The notes under the pieces were generated by a model. That model searched no databases, was not told where the DNA came from, and saw nothing but the letters and a program-made list of their open reading frames with translations. Made by a program: the position numbers and the translations under genes. Below are positions 45,036 through 53,450 of a DNA stretch of 64,000 bases, one piece after another (position 1 is the first letter of the stretch; every line of letters starts with the position of its first letter). Source of the DNA: Stenotrophomonas ginsengisoli (lineage in GTDB: Bacteria; Pseudomonadota; Gammaproteobacteria; Xanthomonadales; Xanthomonadaceae); the NCBI RefSeq assembly GCF_001431485.1, contig NZ_LDJM01000027.1:18481-82480 (forward strand), in the 5' to 3' direction.

Positions 45036-45070
45036 AAAAAAAACCGCCGGTGCAGACCGGCGGTTTTTTT
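45036..45070. terminator. Bidirectional rho-independent terminator
   Basis: Arms AACCGCCGGT and ACCGGCGGTT around a GCAG loop, preceded by eight A and followed by seven T. It can end transcription both of the PEBP gene and, on the other strand, of the leftward META-domain gene at 45085. Confidence 0.93.
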
Positions 45071-45084
45071 ATTGGCCGCTGTAC

Positions 45085-45873
45085 TCAGGGGCGGGTGTTT
45101 TCGCTTTCCACCACCATGTCCAGCACATAGGCCTGGGACGGGGCATCGGCCGGCGGGTTGGCGATGTCATAGCGCTTGACCCGCAGCACGTTGCGCACGC
45201 CGGCCTCGTGCTGGTAACCCTCGATCTGGCCGTAGAAGTGACTGAAGGCCTCGCTGCTGGGCTGCTTGATGCTGTGCTCGTCGTAGTGGACCGGGCGCAC
45301 CTGCAGGCACTGCGCATTGGCCATCACGCCGTGGGTGCAGGGCTTCAGCTCCGGCCCCACTTCCAGGAACACGGTCTGGCCGGGGCCACCGTAGCGGGTC
45401 TCGGCGGTCGGTACCCCCTTGAAGTCCAGCACGTCACCGTTGGCGGTGACCAGCACCAGCTGCTGGCTGGTACGGGTACGGATGGTCAGCGGCTTTTCCA
45501 GTGCCGCGCCCAGCACCTGGTCACGCAGGGCCAGTTCCTGCGGGCAGCCGATCATGGTGCTGATCATGTTGCCGATGCTCAGGCTGGTGCCGTTGACCGT
45601 GTAGCCGCCGGACAGGTGATTGCAGCCGGCATAGGCGCTGATCCGGTCACCGAAATCCAGCTGCACCGGCTTCTGCCCGGCAGTGGCCTGCAGGGCGGTG
45701 ATCGGCTGGCCGGCCTTGTCGGTGGCCGCGCTCAGCTGCCAGTGATAGGCATTCAGGGCAATGGCCGAGCTGTCGTTGCTGCTGCCGTTGTTGTCGGTGC
45801 TGCCGGGTGTGGTCGATGCACAGGCAGTGAGCAGGGCCAGCGGCAGGGCGAGGGTCAGGGCGGCACGCAGCAT
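45085..45873 (-). CDS. META + DUF4377 lipoprotein, copy 1
   Basis: A 262-residue predicted lipoprotein (lipobox LLTAC, Cys18), Ser/Asn-rich linker to about residue 35, a META domain (about 40-140: LNAYHWQLSAATDKAGQPIT, ISAYAGCNHLSGGY, STMIGCPQE) and a C-terminal DUF4377 domain (LQVRPVHYD, FYGQIEGYQHEAGVRNVLRV). META domains occur in HslJ-type heat-shock lipoproteins. The ATG is chosen since the signal begins there. A paralogue follows upstream. Confidence 0.87.
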   Translation of the reverse strand: MLRAALTLALPLALLTACASTTPGSTDNNGSSNDSSAIALNAYHWQLSAATDKAGQPITALQATAGQKPVQLDFGDRISAYAGCNHLSGGYTVNGTSLSIGNMISTMIGCPQELALRDQVLGAALEKPLTIRTRTSQQLVLVTANGDVLDFKGVPTAETRYGGPGQTVFLEVGPELKPCTHGVMANAQCLQVRPVHYDEHSIKQPSSEAFSHFYGQIEGYQHEAGVRNVLRVKRYDIANPPADAPSQAYVLDMVVESENTRP

Positions 45874-46024
45874 GGTGGCGATCCATTGCGAAAAAAGGAC
45901 CACCACCCTAACGGCAGCGCTGTGCTGGATGTCTGAAGAAAGCGCTAACGCGTATTCAGCCAGTCAGGTGGCGTTTGCCTGACACCCCGGGCCGTGGCGG
46001 ACCGGGGCAGTGCCTGGGCTTGCG

Positions 46025-46846
46025 TCAGCCGTTGCCGCTTTCCACCACCATGTCCAGCACCTGGGCATGGGTGTTGCCGTCGGCATCGGCGGCGGACAGG
46101 GTGTACTGCTTCAGGCGCAGGATGTTGCGCGTGCCCGGCTGGTGTTCATAGCCTTCGATGGTGCCGGAAAACGCACTGAACGGCCCCGGCTCGCCCTGCT
46201 TGATGCCCTTGTCGTCGTAATGCACCGGGCGCACCTGCAGGCATTGTCGGGTGGGCTGCTGCGGGCAGGCCACGGTCTGTGCGGCCACTTCCCAGAACAC
46301 GGTCTGCCCGGCGCTGCCGAAGCGGGTCTGTGCGGTGGGCTCGCTACGGAAGCTCAAGGTGTCGCCGCTGGCGCTGACCAGCAGCAGTTGGCCGCTGTCG
46401 ATGGCCTTGATCTGCAGCGGTGCGGCCAGCTGTGCGGCGATGGCGCGGTCGGCGTCCATCAGCGGCGCGGCGCAGGCGCGGCGGGTGGAGGCCAGGCTGC
46501 CAACGCTGAGCGTTTCCCCCTGGATCTGGTAACTGCCCGAATGCCGGTTGCAGCCGCCGGAAATGCTCAGCCGGCCGTCGTTGAAGTCCAGCTGCAGCGG
46601 TGTTTCCTCGTTCGGAAACAACACGTCTATCGGTTGGTTGCCGGCGGTGGCCGCCGAGGTCAGCAGCCAGTGGTTGTTGCCCAGATGGCTGGCATCGATG
46701 CTCAGGCCCGTCGGCTGTGCCGGGTCGGCGATGGCCGCCGTGGCTTGCGTGGTGGCGGCCGGCTGGCTGCCGGTATCCGGCGGGGTGGGCGCCGAGCAGG
46801 CGATCAACAGGCCCAGGGGCAAGGGCAACAAGGCAGCGCGCAACAT
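46025..46846 (-). CDS. META + DUF4377 lipoprotein, copy 2
   Basis: A 273-residue paralogue of copy 1 with the same layout: lipobox GLLIAC (Cys17), Thr/Ala-rich linker, META domain (NHWLLTSAATAGNQPID, SISGGCNRHSGSYQI, STRRACA) and DUF4377 (LQVRPVHYDDKGIKQGE, FSGTIEGYEHQPGTRNILRL). A perfect GGAGG ribosome-binding site lies 5 bases before the ATG; longer starts are rejected. The cysteine and Gly residues of the META core are conserved between copies. Confidence 0.9.
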   Translation of the reverse strand: MLRAALLPLPLGLLIACSAPTPPDTGSQPAATTQATAAIADPAQPTGLSIDASHLGNNHWLLTSAATAGNQPIDVLFPNEETPLQLDFNDGRLSISGGCNRHSGSYQIQGETLSVGSLASTRRACAAPLMDADRAIAAQLAAPLQIKAIDSGQLLLVSASGDTLSFRSEPTAQTRFGSAGQTVFWEVAAQTVACPQQPTRQCLQVRPVHYDDKGIKQGEPGPFSAFSGTIEGYEHQPGTRNILRLKQYTLSAADADGNTHAQVLDMVVESGNG

Positions 46847-46902
46847 GACAACCTCCAGCGTGGGTGAGCAAGCGTTGGGTGGATGGCCGGCAACGGCGGT
46901 GA

Positions 46903-47697
46903 TCAGCTGCCGGCAGGCAGCAACAGCAACAGGCCGATGCCCAGCGCAATGCGGTACCAGGCAAAGCCGTTGAAGCTGTGCTTCTTGATGTAGCCCAGCA
47001 GCCATTTGACCACGACAAAACCGGTCAGGGTCGAGGCCAGGAAGGCCAGTGCCACCTGGTCCCAGGCCTCCTGGCCCAGGCCGCCTTCAGTGGCCATTTC
47101 CAGCAGGGCGTAGGCACTGGCGGCAAACATGGTCGGGATGCCGACCAGGAACACGAACTCGGCCGCCGCCGAGCGCCGGCTCAGGCCCAGGAACATGGCC
47201 AGGAAGATGGCCGCGGCCGAGCGTGAGGTGCCCGGGAACACCCCGGCCACCACCTGGGCCAGGCCCACACCCACGGCCACCGTCCAGGTCACCGTGGCAC
47301 GGTCCGGCAGCAGGCTGGCGCGCTTTTCGGCGGCCAGCATCCACAGCCCGCCGACAATCAGGGCGATGGCGACCGGGGTGACCGTCTCGGGCAGCTCCCA
47401 GCCGAGCAGCCGCACCGGCAGCCCGACCAGGGCGGTGACGGCAAAGGCGGTGCCCAGCTTGAGCACGTAGTCGCGGTTGTCGGCCTGGTGCAGGCCGGTG
47501 GCCAGCGACCACAGTTTCTGGCGCATGACCAGGGCGACAGAAACGATCGCGCCGGCCTGGATGACGATGTTGAAGAAGTCCGAGCGGCTGCCCAGCCAAT
47601 GCTGGGCGATCAACAGGTGGCCGGTGGAAGACACCGGCAGGAATTCGGTGAGGCCTTCGATGATGCCAAGGAGCAGGGCGCTGAGCAGGTCGGACAT
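46903..47697 (-). CDS. uppP: Undecaprenyl-diphosphatase UppP (BacA)
   Basis: A 264-residue integral membrane enzyme that recycles undecaprenyl pyrophosphate to the monophosphate for cell-wall synthesis. Signature motifs LLGIIEGLTEFLPVSSTGHL (residues about 8-27) and VFPGTSRSAAAI (the second PGxSRSxxT-like motif). About eight membrane segments. The ATG (MSDLLSAL) is the family start; an upstream ATG would add an unrelated tail. Its upstream region also holds the glnA control sites, on the other strand. Confidence 0.95.
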   Translation of the reverse strand: MSDLLSALLLGIIEGLTEFLPVSSTGHLLIAQHWLGSRSDFFNIVIQAGAIVSVALVMRQKLWSLATGLHQADNRDYVLKLGTAFAVTALVGLPVRLLGWELPETVTPVAIALIVGGLWMLAAEKRASLLPDRATVTWTVAVGVGLAQVVAGVFPGTSRSAAAIFLAMFLGLSRRSAAAEFVFLVGIPTMFAASAYALLEMATEGGLGQEAWDQVALAFLASTLTGFVVVKWLLGYIKKHSFNGFAWYRIALGIGLLLLLPAGS

Positions 47698-47770
47698 GGA
47701 GGGTGGGGCGAACGCCAGGAGTGCGGGAGTCCGTTCAGTTTGCACCTGTGCGGTGCGGCGCAGCAAGGAC

Positions 47771-47798
47771 GCACTTTTTTGGTGCACTGTTGTGGTGC
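47771..47798 (+). promoter_or_regulatory. Two overlapping NtrC-type binding sites upstream of glnA
   Basis: GCACTTTTTTGGTGC (47771-47785) and GCACTGTTGTGGTGC (47784-47798) both fit the NtrC consensus GCAC-N7-GGTGC, as seen from memory in the E. coli glnA enhancer. They lie about 70-90 bp upstream of the sigma-54 -24 element, the usual enhancer distance. Confidence 0.75.
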
Positions 47799-47860
47799 AA
47801 CGATCCGTGCGAATTTGTGACTTTCCTTTTGAATCAATATGTTGAGTGGTTTTGAAAAGT

Positions 47861-47876
47861 TGGCACGGAACCTGCT
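47861..47876 (+). promoter_or_regulatory. Sigma-54 promoter of glnA
   Basis: TGGCACGGAACCTGCT has the conserved GG (-24) and GC (-12) exactly 10 bases apart and matches TGGCAC-N5-TTGC-type sites. Transcription should start near 47888, giving a leader of about 27 bases before the glnA ATG. With the upstream NtrC-type sites it predicts nitrogen-limited expression. Confidence 0.85.
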
Positions 47877-47914
47877 TTTGTTTACGACAAATTCACCCCA
47901 CCGAGGTTGTCGCG

Positions 47915-49324
47915 ATGTCCGTTGAAAACGTTGAGAAGCTGATCAAGGAAAACCAGATCGAGTTCGTCGATCTGCGCTTTGTGGACATGCGCGGTGTGGA
48001 ACAGCACGTCACCTTCCCGGTCTCGATCATCGAGCCGAGCCTGTTCGAGGAAGGCAAGATGTTCGACGGCAGCTCGATCGCCGGCTGGAAGGGCATCAAC
48101 GAATCGGACATGGTGCTGATGCCGGACACCGAGTCGGCCTATGTCGATCCGTTCTACGCCGATCCGACCCTGGTGATCACCTGCGACATCCTCGACCCGG
48201 CCACCATGCAGCCGTACAACCGCTGCCCGCGTGGCATCGCCAAGCGCGCCGAAGCCTTCCTCAAGTCCTCCGGCGTGGCTGACCTGGCCTTCTTCGGCCC
48301 GGAACCGGAATTTTTCATCTTCGACTCGGTGCGTTTTGCCAACGAGATGGGCAACACCTTCTTCAAGATCAACTCCGAAGAAGCCGCCTGGGGCACCGGC
48401 GACAAGATGGGCGGCGCCAACTCCGGCTACCGTCCGACCGTGAAGGGTGGCTACTTCCCGGTGCCGCCGACCGATTCGCTGCACGACATCCGTGCCGAAA
48501 TGTGCAAGACCCTGGCCGCTGTCGGTATCGAAGTGGAAGTGCACCACCACGAAGTGGCCAATGCCGGCCAGTGCGAGATCGGTGCCAAGTTCAACACCCT
48601 GGTCAAGAAGGCCGACGAGCTGCTGCGCCTGAAGCACGTGGTCAAGAACGTGGCCCACCGCAACGGCAAGACCGCCACCTTCATGCCCAAGCCGATCGTC
48701 GGTGACAACGGCAGCGGCATGCACGTGCACCAGTCGCTGGCAAAGGACGGCAAGAACCTGTTCTCCGGTGACGGCTACGGTGGCCTGAGCCAGATGGCCC
48801 TGTGGTACATCGGTGGCATCTTCAAGCACGCCAAGGCGATCAACGCCTTCGCCAACGCCGGCACCAACTCCTACAAGCGTCTGGTCCCGGGCTTCGAAGC
48901 CCCGGTGATGCTGGCCTACTCGGCCTCCAACCGTTCGGCCTCCTGCCGCATCCCGTTCGTGGCCAACCCGAAGGCCCGTCGCATCGAAATGCGTTTCCCC
49001 GATCCGACCCAGTCCGGCTACCTGACCTTCACCGCGCTGATGATGGCCGGCCTGGACGGCATCAAGAACCAGATCGACCCGGGCGCACCGAGCGACAAGG
49101 ATCTGTACGACCTGCCGCCGGAAGAAGAGAAGCTGATCCCGCAGGTCTGCTCCTCGCTGGACCAGGCCCTGGAAGCACTGGACAAGGACCGCGAGTTCCT
49201 CAAGGCCGGTGGCGTGATGAGCGATGACTTCATCGATGGCTACATCGCCTTGAAGATGAAGGAAGTGACCTCCTTCCGCGCCGCCACCCACCCGCTGGAA
49301 TACCAGCTGTACTACGCGATCTGA
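47915..49324 (+). CDS. glnA: Glutamine synthetase, type I
   Basis: A 469-residue glutamine synthetase that makes glutamine from glutamate, ammonia and ATP. GS motifs: [80 protein letters not shown], and RIPF-type ending. The adenylylation loop [10 protein letters not shown] has Tyr398, the target of GlnE, so the enzyme is the regulated GSI-beta type. The ATG has GAGG about 8-9 bases upstream; a longer start would lie inside the promoter. Confidence 0.97.
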   Translation: MSVENVEKLIKENQIEFVDLRFVDMRGVEQHVTFPVSIIEPSLFEEGKMFDGSSIAGWKGINESDMVLMPDTESAYVDPFYADPTLVITCDILDPATMQPYNRCPRGIAKRAEAFLKSSGVADLAFFGPEPEFFIFDSVRFANEMGNTFFKINSEEAAWGTGDKMGGANSGYRPTVKGGYFPVPPTDSLHDIRAEMCKTLAAVGIEVEVHHHEVANAGQCEIGAKFNTLVKKADELLRLKHVVKNVAHRNGKTATFMPKPIVGDNGSGMHVHQSLAKDGKNLFSGDGYGGLSQMALWYIGGIFKHAKAINAFANAGTNSYKRLVPGFEAPVMLAYSASNRSASCRIPFVANPKARRIEMRFPDPTQSGYLTFTALMMAGLDGIKNQIDPGAPSDKDLYDLPPEEEKLIPQVCSSLDQALEALDKDREFLKAGGVMSDDFIDGYIALKMKEVTSFRAATHPLEYQLYYAI

Positions 49325-49387
49325 TTGCAGGTCGCGGCAACACATCCAGACGGCTGAATCCTCCCTCCGTCTGTCTGGATGCTGCCG

Positions 49388-49413
49388 TTGCCCCGGCCGG
49401 GGAGCCGGGGCAA
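49388..49413 (+). terminator. Probable terminator hairpin downstream of glnA
   Basis: TTGCCCCGGC and GCCGGGGCAA form a perfect 10-bp stem around CGGGGA, followed by GGGCTTT. The T-tract is short, so termination may be partial. A second hairpin (CATCCAGAC, 49342-49350; GTCTGGATG, 49373-49381) sits between it and the stop codon. Confidence 0.6.
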
Positions 49414-49514
49414 GGGCTTTGAGCAGTGCCACCCCTCGTGGGTGTAGCCGTATCCGGACGTGCTTTCCGCGCTTGCGGGACGTGGCGTCGGCGGCGGGCA
49501 AGCACGCGCCGTGA

Positions 49515-49961
<447 letters not shown>

Positions 49962-49980
49962 CCTTTCACGGAGCTCCCCC

Positions 49981-51405
49981 ATGAAGATTGTTCCTCCTGC
50001 CGGGCGCAACGCCCGGTGCGCTGCCCTGTTGCTGTTTTTCGGCCTTTTCGCCCTGCTGCTGGCCTCGCCGCTGGCATTTGCACAGTCGGTGGTGGAGATC
50101 ACCCCGCTGCCCGACACCGAAGTGGTGGTCAGCACCCTGCAGGCACCGGTGGCCGACGTGGCCGAGGCAGCAGCGGCGGCCGAGCCGGCCTTTGACCACG
50201 GCGACGTGGCCTGGATGCTCACCTCCACCCTGCTGGTGCTGCTGATGGTGGTGCCCGGCCTGGCCCTGTTCTACGGCGGCATGGTGCGCAGCAAGAACGT
50301 GCTGTCGGTGCTGATGCAGGTGCTGGTGGTGTATTCGGTGGTGGTGCTGGTCTGGGTCGGCTACGGCTACAGCGCCGCCTTCAGCGAAGGCAATGCGTTC
50401 TTCGGCTCGTTCACCGAGCGCGCCTTCCTGCGCGGCATCACGGCCGATTCGGTGGCCAATGGCCTGCCCGAATTCCTGTTCGTGGCCTTCCAGTCCACCT
50501 TTGCCGGCATCACCACCGCGCTGGTGATCGGCTCATTTGCCGAGCGCATCAAGTTCAAGGTGGTGATGTTCTTCGCCATTGCCTGGGTCACCCTGGCCTA
50601 CCTGCCGATGGTGCACATGGTGTGGAGTGGCGAAGGTGGCTTCCTCGCCCACAAGGGCGTGATCGACTTCGCCGGCGGCACCGTGGTCCACATCAACGCC
50701 GGTGTGGCCGGCCTGGTCGGTGCCTGGCTGCTGGGCCCGCGCCTGGGCTATGGCAAGGAAGCAATGAAGCCGCACAGCGTGCCCTTCACCTTCATCGGTG
50801 CAGCCCTGCTGTGGGTGGGCTGGTTCGGCTTCAATGCCGGTTCGGCCCTGGCGGCTGACGGCGCCGCTTCGCTGGCCATGCTCAACACCATGGTGGCCAC
50901 CGCGGCCGGTGTGGTTGGCTGGACCGTGATCGAGGCGATCAGCAAGGGCAAGCCCTCGGCACTGGGTGCGGCCTCCGGCGCGATTGCCGGCCTGGTCGGC
51001 ATCACCCCGGCCGCCGGCACCGTGGGCCCGATGGGCGCCATCGTCATCGGCGTGCTGGCCGGTGCGGTGTGCGTGTGGGCAGTCACCGGCCTGAAGCGCC
51101 TGCTGCGTGCCGATGACAGCCTGGATGTGTTCGGCGTGCACGGCGTGGGCGGCATCATCGGTGCTCTGCTCACCGGCGTGTTCAGCGATGCCTCGCTGGG
51201 TGGTACCGGCCTGGACGTGGCTATCGGTGCCCAGGTGTGGGTGCAGCTGGTCAGCGTGGTGTTCACCATGGTCTGGTGCGCCGTGGTCACGGTGCTGATC
51301 CTGCTGCTGGCCAAGGTGCTGTTCGGTGGCCTGCGTGTGGACGAGGAATCCGAGCGCAAGGGCCTGGACATTGCCAGCCACGGCGAATCGGCCTACGGCC
51401 CCTGA
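49981..51405 (+). CDS. amtB: Ammonium transporter AmtB
   Basis: A 474-residue ammonium channel with a signal peptide (residues 1-about 36) and eleven membrane segments. Motifs: LFYGGMVRSKNVLSVLMQ (about 90-107), GSFAERIKFKVVMFF, FAGGTVVHINAGVAGLVG, and HGVGGIIGALLTGVF with the pore histidine pair region. The periplasmic N-terminal extension is Ala/Glu-rich. GGAG lies 7 bases before the ATG. The stop is followed by a terminator, so glnK and amtB form an operon of two genes. Confidence 0.95.
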   Translation: MKIVPPAGRNARCAALLLFFGLFALLLASPLAFAQSVVEITPLPDTEVVVSTLQAPVADVAEAAAAAEPAFDHGDVAWMLTSTLLVLLMVVPGLALFYGGMVRSKNVLSVLMQVLVVYSVVVLVWVGYGYSAAFSEGNAFFGSFTERAFLRGITADSVANGLPEFLFVAFQSTFAGITTALVIGSFAERIKFKVVMFFAIAWVTLAYLPMVHMVWSGEGGFLAHKGVIDFAGGTVVHINAGVAGLVGAWLLGPRLGYGKEAMKPHSVPFTFIGAALLWVGWFGFNAGSALAADGAASLAMLNTMVATAAGVVGWTVIEAISKGKPSALGAASGAIAGLVGITPAAGTVGPMGAIVIGVLAGAVCVWAVTGLKRLLRADDSLDVFGVHGVGGIIGALLTGVFSDASLGGTGLDVAIGAQVWVQLVSVVFTMVWCAVVTVLILLLAKVLFGGLRVDEESERKGLDIASHGESAYGP

Positions 51406-51466
51406 TCCACGGCCTGCATTCCGGGTGGTTTCCACGCCCGGGACATCCATCTGCAGCAACATCACC

Positions 51467-51497
51467 ACCGGCGGCCTTCGGGTCGCCGGTTTTGTTT
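51467..51497 (+). terminator. Rho-independent terminator of glnK-amtB
   Basis: ACCGGCGGCC, TTCG loop, GGTCGCCGGT, then TTTGTTT. A 10-bp stem with one G:T pair and a stable loop, 61 bases after the amtB stop. Confidence 0.9.
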
Positions 51498-51647
51498 GAC
51501 GCGCGTCTCAAATCTGTTGGTTGTACGGAATTTTCTTACAGGAATCGGGGGGATGCCGGAGGGTTTGCTTGATGCTGTGCCTTTAAAATCTTTCCCCCGC
51601 CGGCCACGCATTGGTGTAGTGGGTATGGGGAAAGGCCAGGGAAGCTT

Positions 51648-53381
51648 GTGAATTTGAATCAGGGACGTATCCGGTGTGGCGGTGTGTGGCGTAGTTGGTT
51701 GGCAGTAGGCGGAGGCTTGGCCATTGCAGTCTTGCCTGCCTCGTTGTATGCCCAGGTGACCCCCTTCGAGCAGGAGCTCCTGCGTCAGCAGGAGCGGGAG
51801 CGTGCGTTGCGTGAGCAACAGGAAAGCACGACGGATGTACGCCTGCAGGCGTCAGTCGATGAGCCGGCAGGGCCCCTGCCGCGCGATGAAGCACCGTGTT
51901 TTGTGATCGAGCGGATTGGCTTGGATGGTGAGCTGGCGGATCGCTTTCGCTGGGCCTTGAAGGCCGCAGATCCTGCAGGTGATCCTGCCACTGGCCGTTG
52001 CCTTGGCACCAAGGGCGTGGACCTGGTGATGCGCCGGGTGCAGAACGCAATTGTTGAACGAGGCTTTGTCACCACGCGCGTCCTGGCTGCTCCGCAGGAC
52101 CTGAAGACGGGAACGCTGACACTGACCGTTGTTCCTGGCCTGATTCGTTCAGTGCGGTTTGCCAGCAACGACGGGTCCACTCCGGCTTTATGGAACGCGC
52201 TCTCGGTAGGCAGTGGAGACCTGCTCAACCTGCGTGACATCGAGCAGTCACTGGAAAACCTGCAGCGGGTGCCCACAGCGACGGTTGATATCCAGATAGC
52301 GCCTCCGTCAGAGGAGGCGTCTGGTAAGCCCGGCGAAAGTGATCTGGTGATCAGCTGGGCCCAACGTGCACCGTATCGTTTCAACCTGACCCTGGACGAT
52401 GCGGGCAGTCAATCCACCGGCAAGCTGCAGTCCGGAGCGACCGTGTCGCTGGACAACCTTGCAGGGTTGAGTGACCTGTTCTACTTCAATGCTGGCAAAT
52501 CTGTGTTCAACGGCAGCGACCGTGGTACCGAGAGTTGGTCGGCGCACTACAGCCTGCCTTTGGGGTGGTGGCAGCTGGGTGCCAATGCCAGTCAATACGA
52601 ATACCGTCAGGCTGTTGCTGGCGCCTATGAAACATACCAATACAGCGGTTCCAGCAGGAATGCGGAGTTGCGTTTGACCCGCATGCTCTTCCGCAATGCG
52701 CATGCGAAGACCAGCATGCACACACGGGGTTGGTATCGCGAATCTGACAACTTCATCGATGACACCGAGATTGAGGTGCAGAGACGACGTATGTCCGGCT
52801 GGGAGCTGGGGGTGACGCACCGGCAGTTTGTTGGCGAGGCTACCCTGGATGCCAACCTGTCTTACCGTCGTGGCACTGGCGCGTTCAATGCGTTGCAGGC
52901 GCCTGAAGAGGGTTTTGATGAGGGAACCGCCCGCGGCAAGGTAGTGACGGCTGACATGCAGCTCACGATGCCGCTGCAGTGGGGCAAGCAGGTGTTGCGT
53001 TACACCGGCAGCTGGCGGGCGCAGTGGAACCGCTCCCGGCTTGTGCCGCAGGACAGGTTCTCCATTGGTGGTCGTTACACGGTGCGTGGTTTTGACGGTG
53101 AAATGTCGCTGACCGGTGAGCGTGGCTGGCTGCTGCGCAATGAGCTTGCTCTGGCAATGGGCGGGGGCGTTGAAAGCTTCCTGGCGGTTGATCATGGCCG
53201 GGTCGGTGGTCCCTCCGCGCAGTGGTTGCTGGGTGATCGTTTGGCCGGTGTTGCGCTGGGCTTGCGTGGTGGGTCGCGACACATGCAATGGGAAGGATTT
53301 TTAGGCAGCCCCTTGCACAAGCCTGATGGTTTCAATTCCGCCTATACCACCTATGGCATGAGCCTGGGCATGTCGTTTTGA
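51648..53381 (+). CDS. TpsB outer-membrane transporter (ShlB/FhaC/HecB family)
   Basis: A 577-residue outer-membrane transporter that exports the TpsA exoprotein encoded next to it. Signal peptide to about residue 37, a Glu/Arg/Gln-rich N-terminal helix (FEQELLRQQERERALREQQE), two POTRA domains (CFVIERIGLDG and TGTLTLTVVPGLIRSVRF), and a 16-strand beta barrel with loop-6 motif YTVRGFDGE. The start is GTG with AGGGA 5-6 bases upstream. The gene has a somewhat lower GC than the glnA block. Two-partner secretion partner of the next gene. Confidence 0.93.
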   Translation: MNLNQGRIRCGGVWRSWLAVGGGLAIAVLPASLYAQVTPFEQELLRQQERERALREQQESTTDVRLQASVDEPAGPLPRDEAPCFVIERIGLDGELADRFRWALKAADPAGDPATGRCLGTKGVDLVMRRVQNAIVERGFVTTRVLAAPQDLKTGTLTLTVVPGLIRSVRFASNDGSTPALWNALSVGSGDLLNLRDIEQSLENLQRVPTATVDIQIAPPSEEASGKPGESDLVISWAQRAPYRFNLTLDDAGSQSTGKLQSGATVSLDNLAGLSDLFYFNAGKSVFNGSDRGTESWSAHYSLPLGWWQLGANASQYEYRQAVAGAYETYQYSGSSRNAELRLTRMLFRNAHAKTSMHTRGWYRESDNFIDDTEIEVQRRRMSGWELGVTHRQFVGEATLDANLSYRRGTGAFNALQAPEEGFDEGTARGKVVTADMQLTMPLQWGKQVLRYTGSWRAQWNRSRLVPQDRFSIGGRYTVRGFDGEMSLTGERGWLLRNELALAMGGGVESFLAVDHGRVGGPSAQWLLGDRLAGVALGLRGGSRHMQWEGFLGSPLHKPDGFNSAYTTYGMSLGMSF

Positions 53382-53450
53382 CAGCAGGATTTTTGTCTTG
53401 AGCGCATCGGCTGCGCTTGACCACACGGAATACTGAAAGGAAGCAATGTC

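Noticed and set aside
47846..47914. Longer start for glnA
   Set aside because: The added 23 codons would lie on the sigma-54 promoter; the family start is at 47915.
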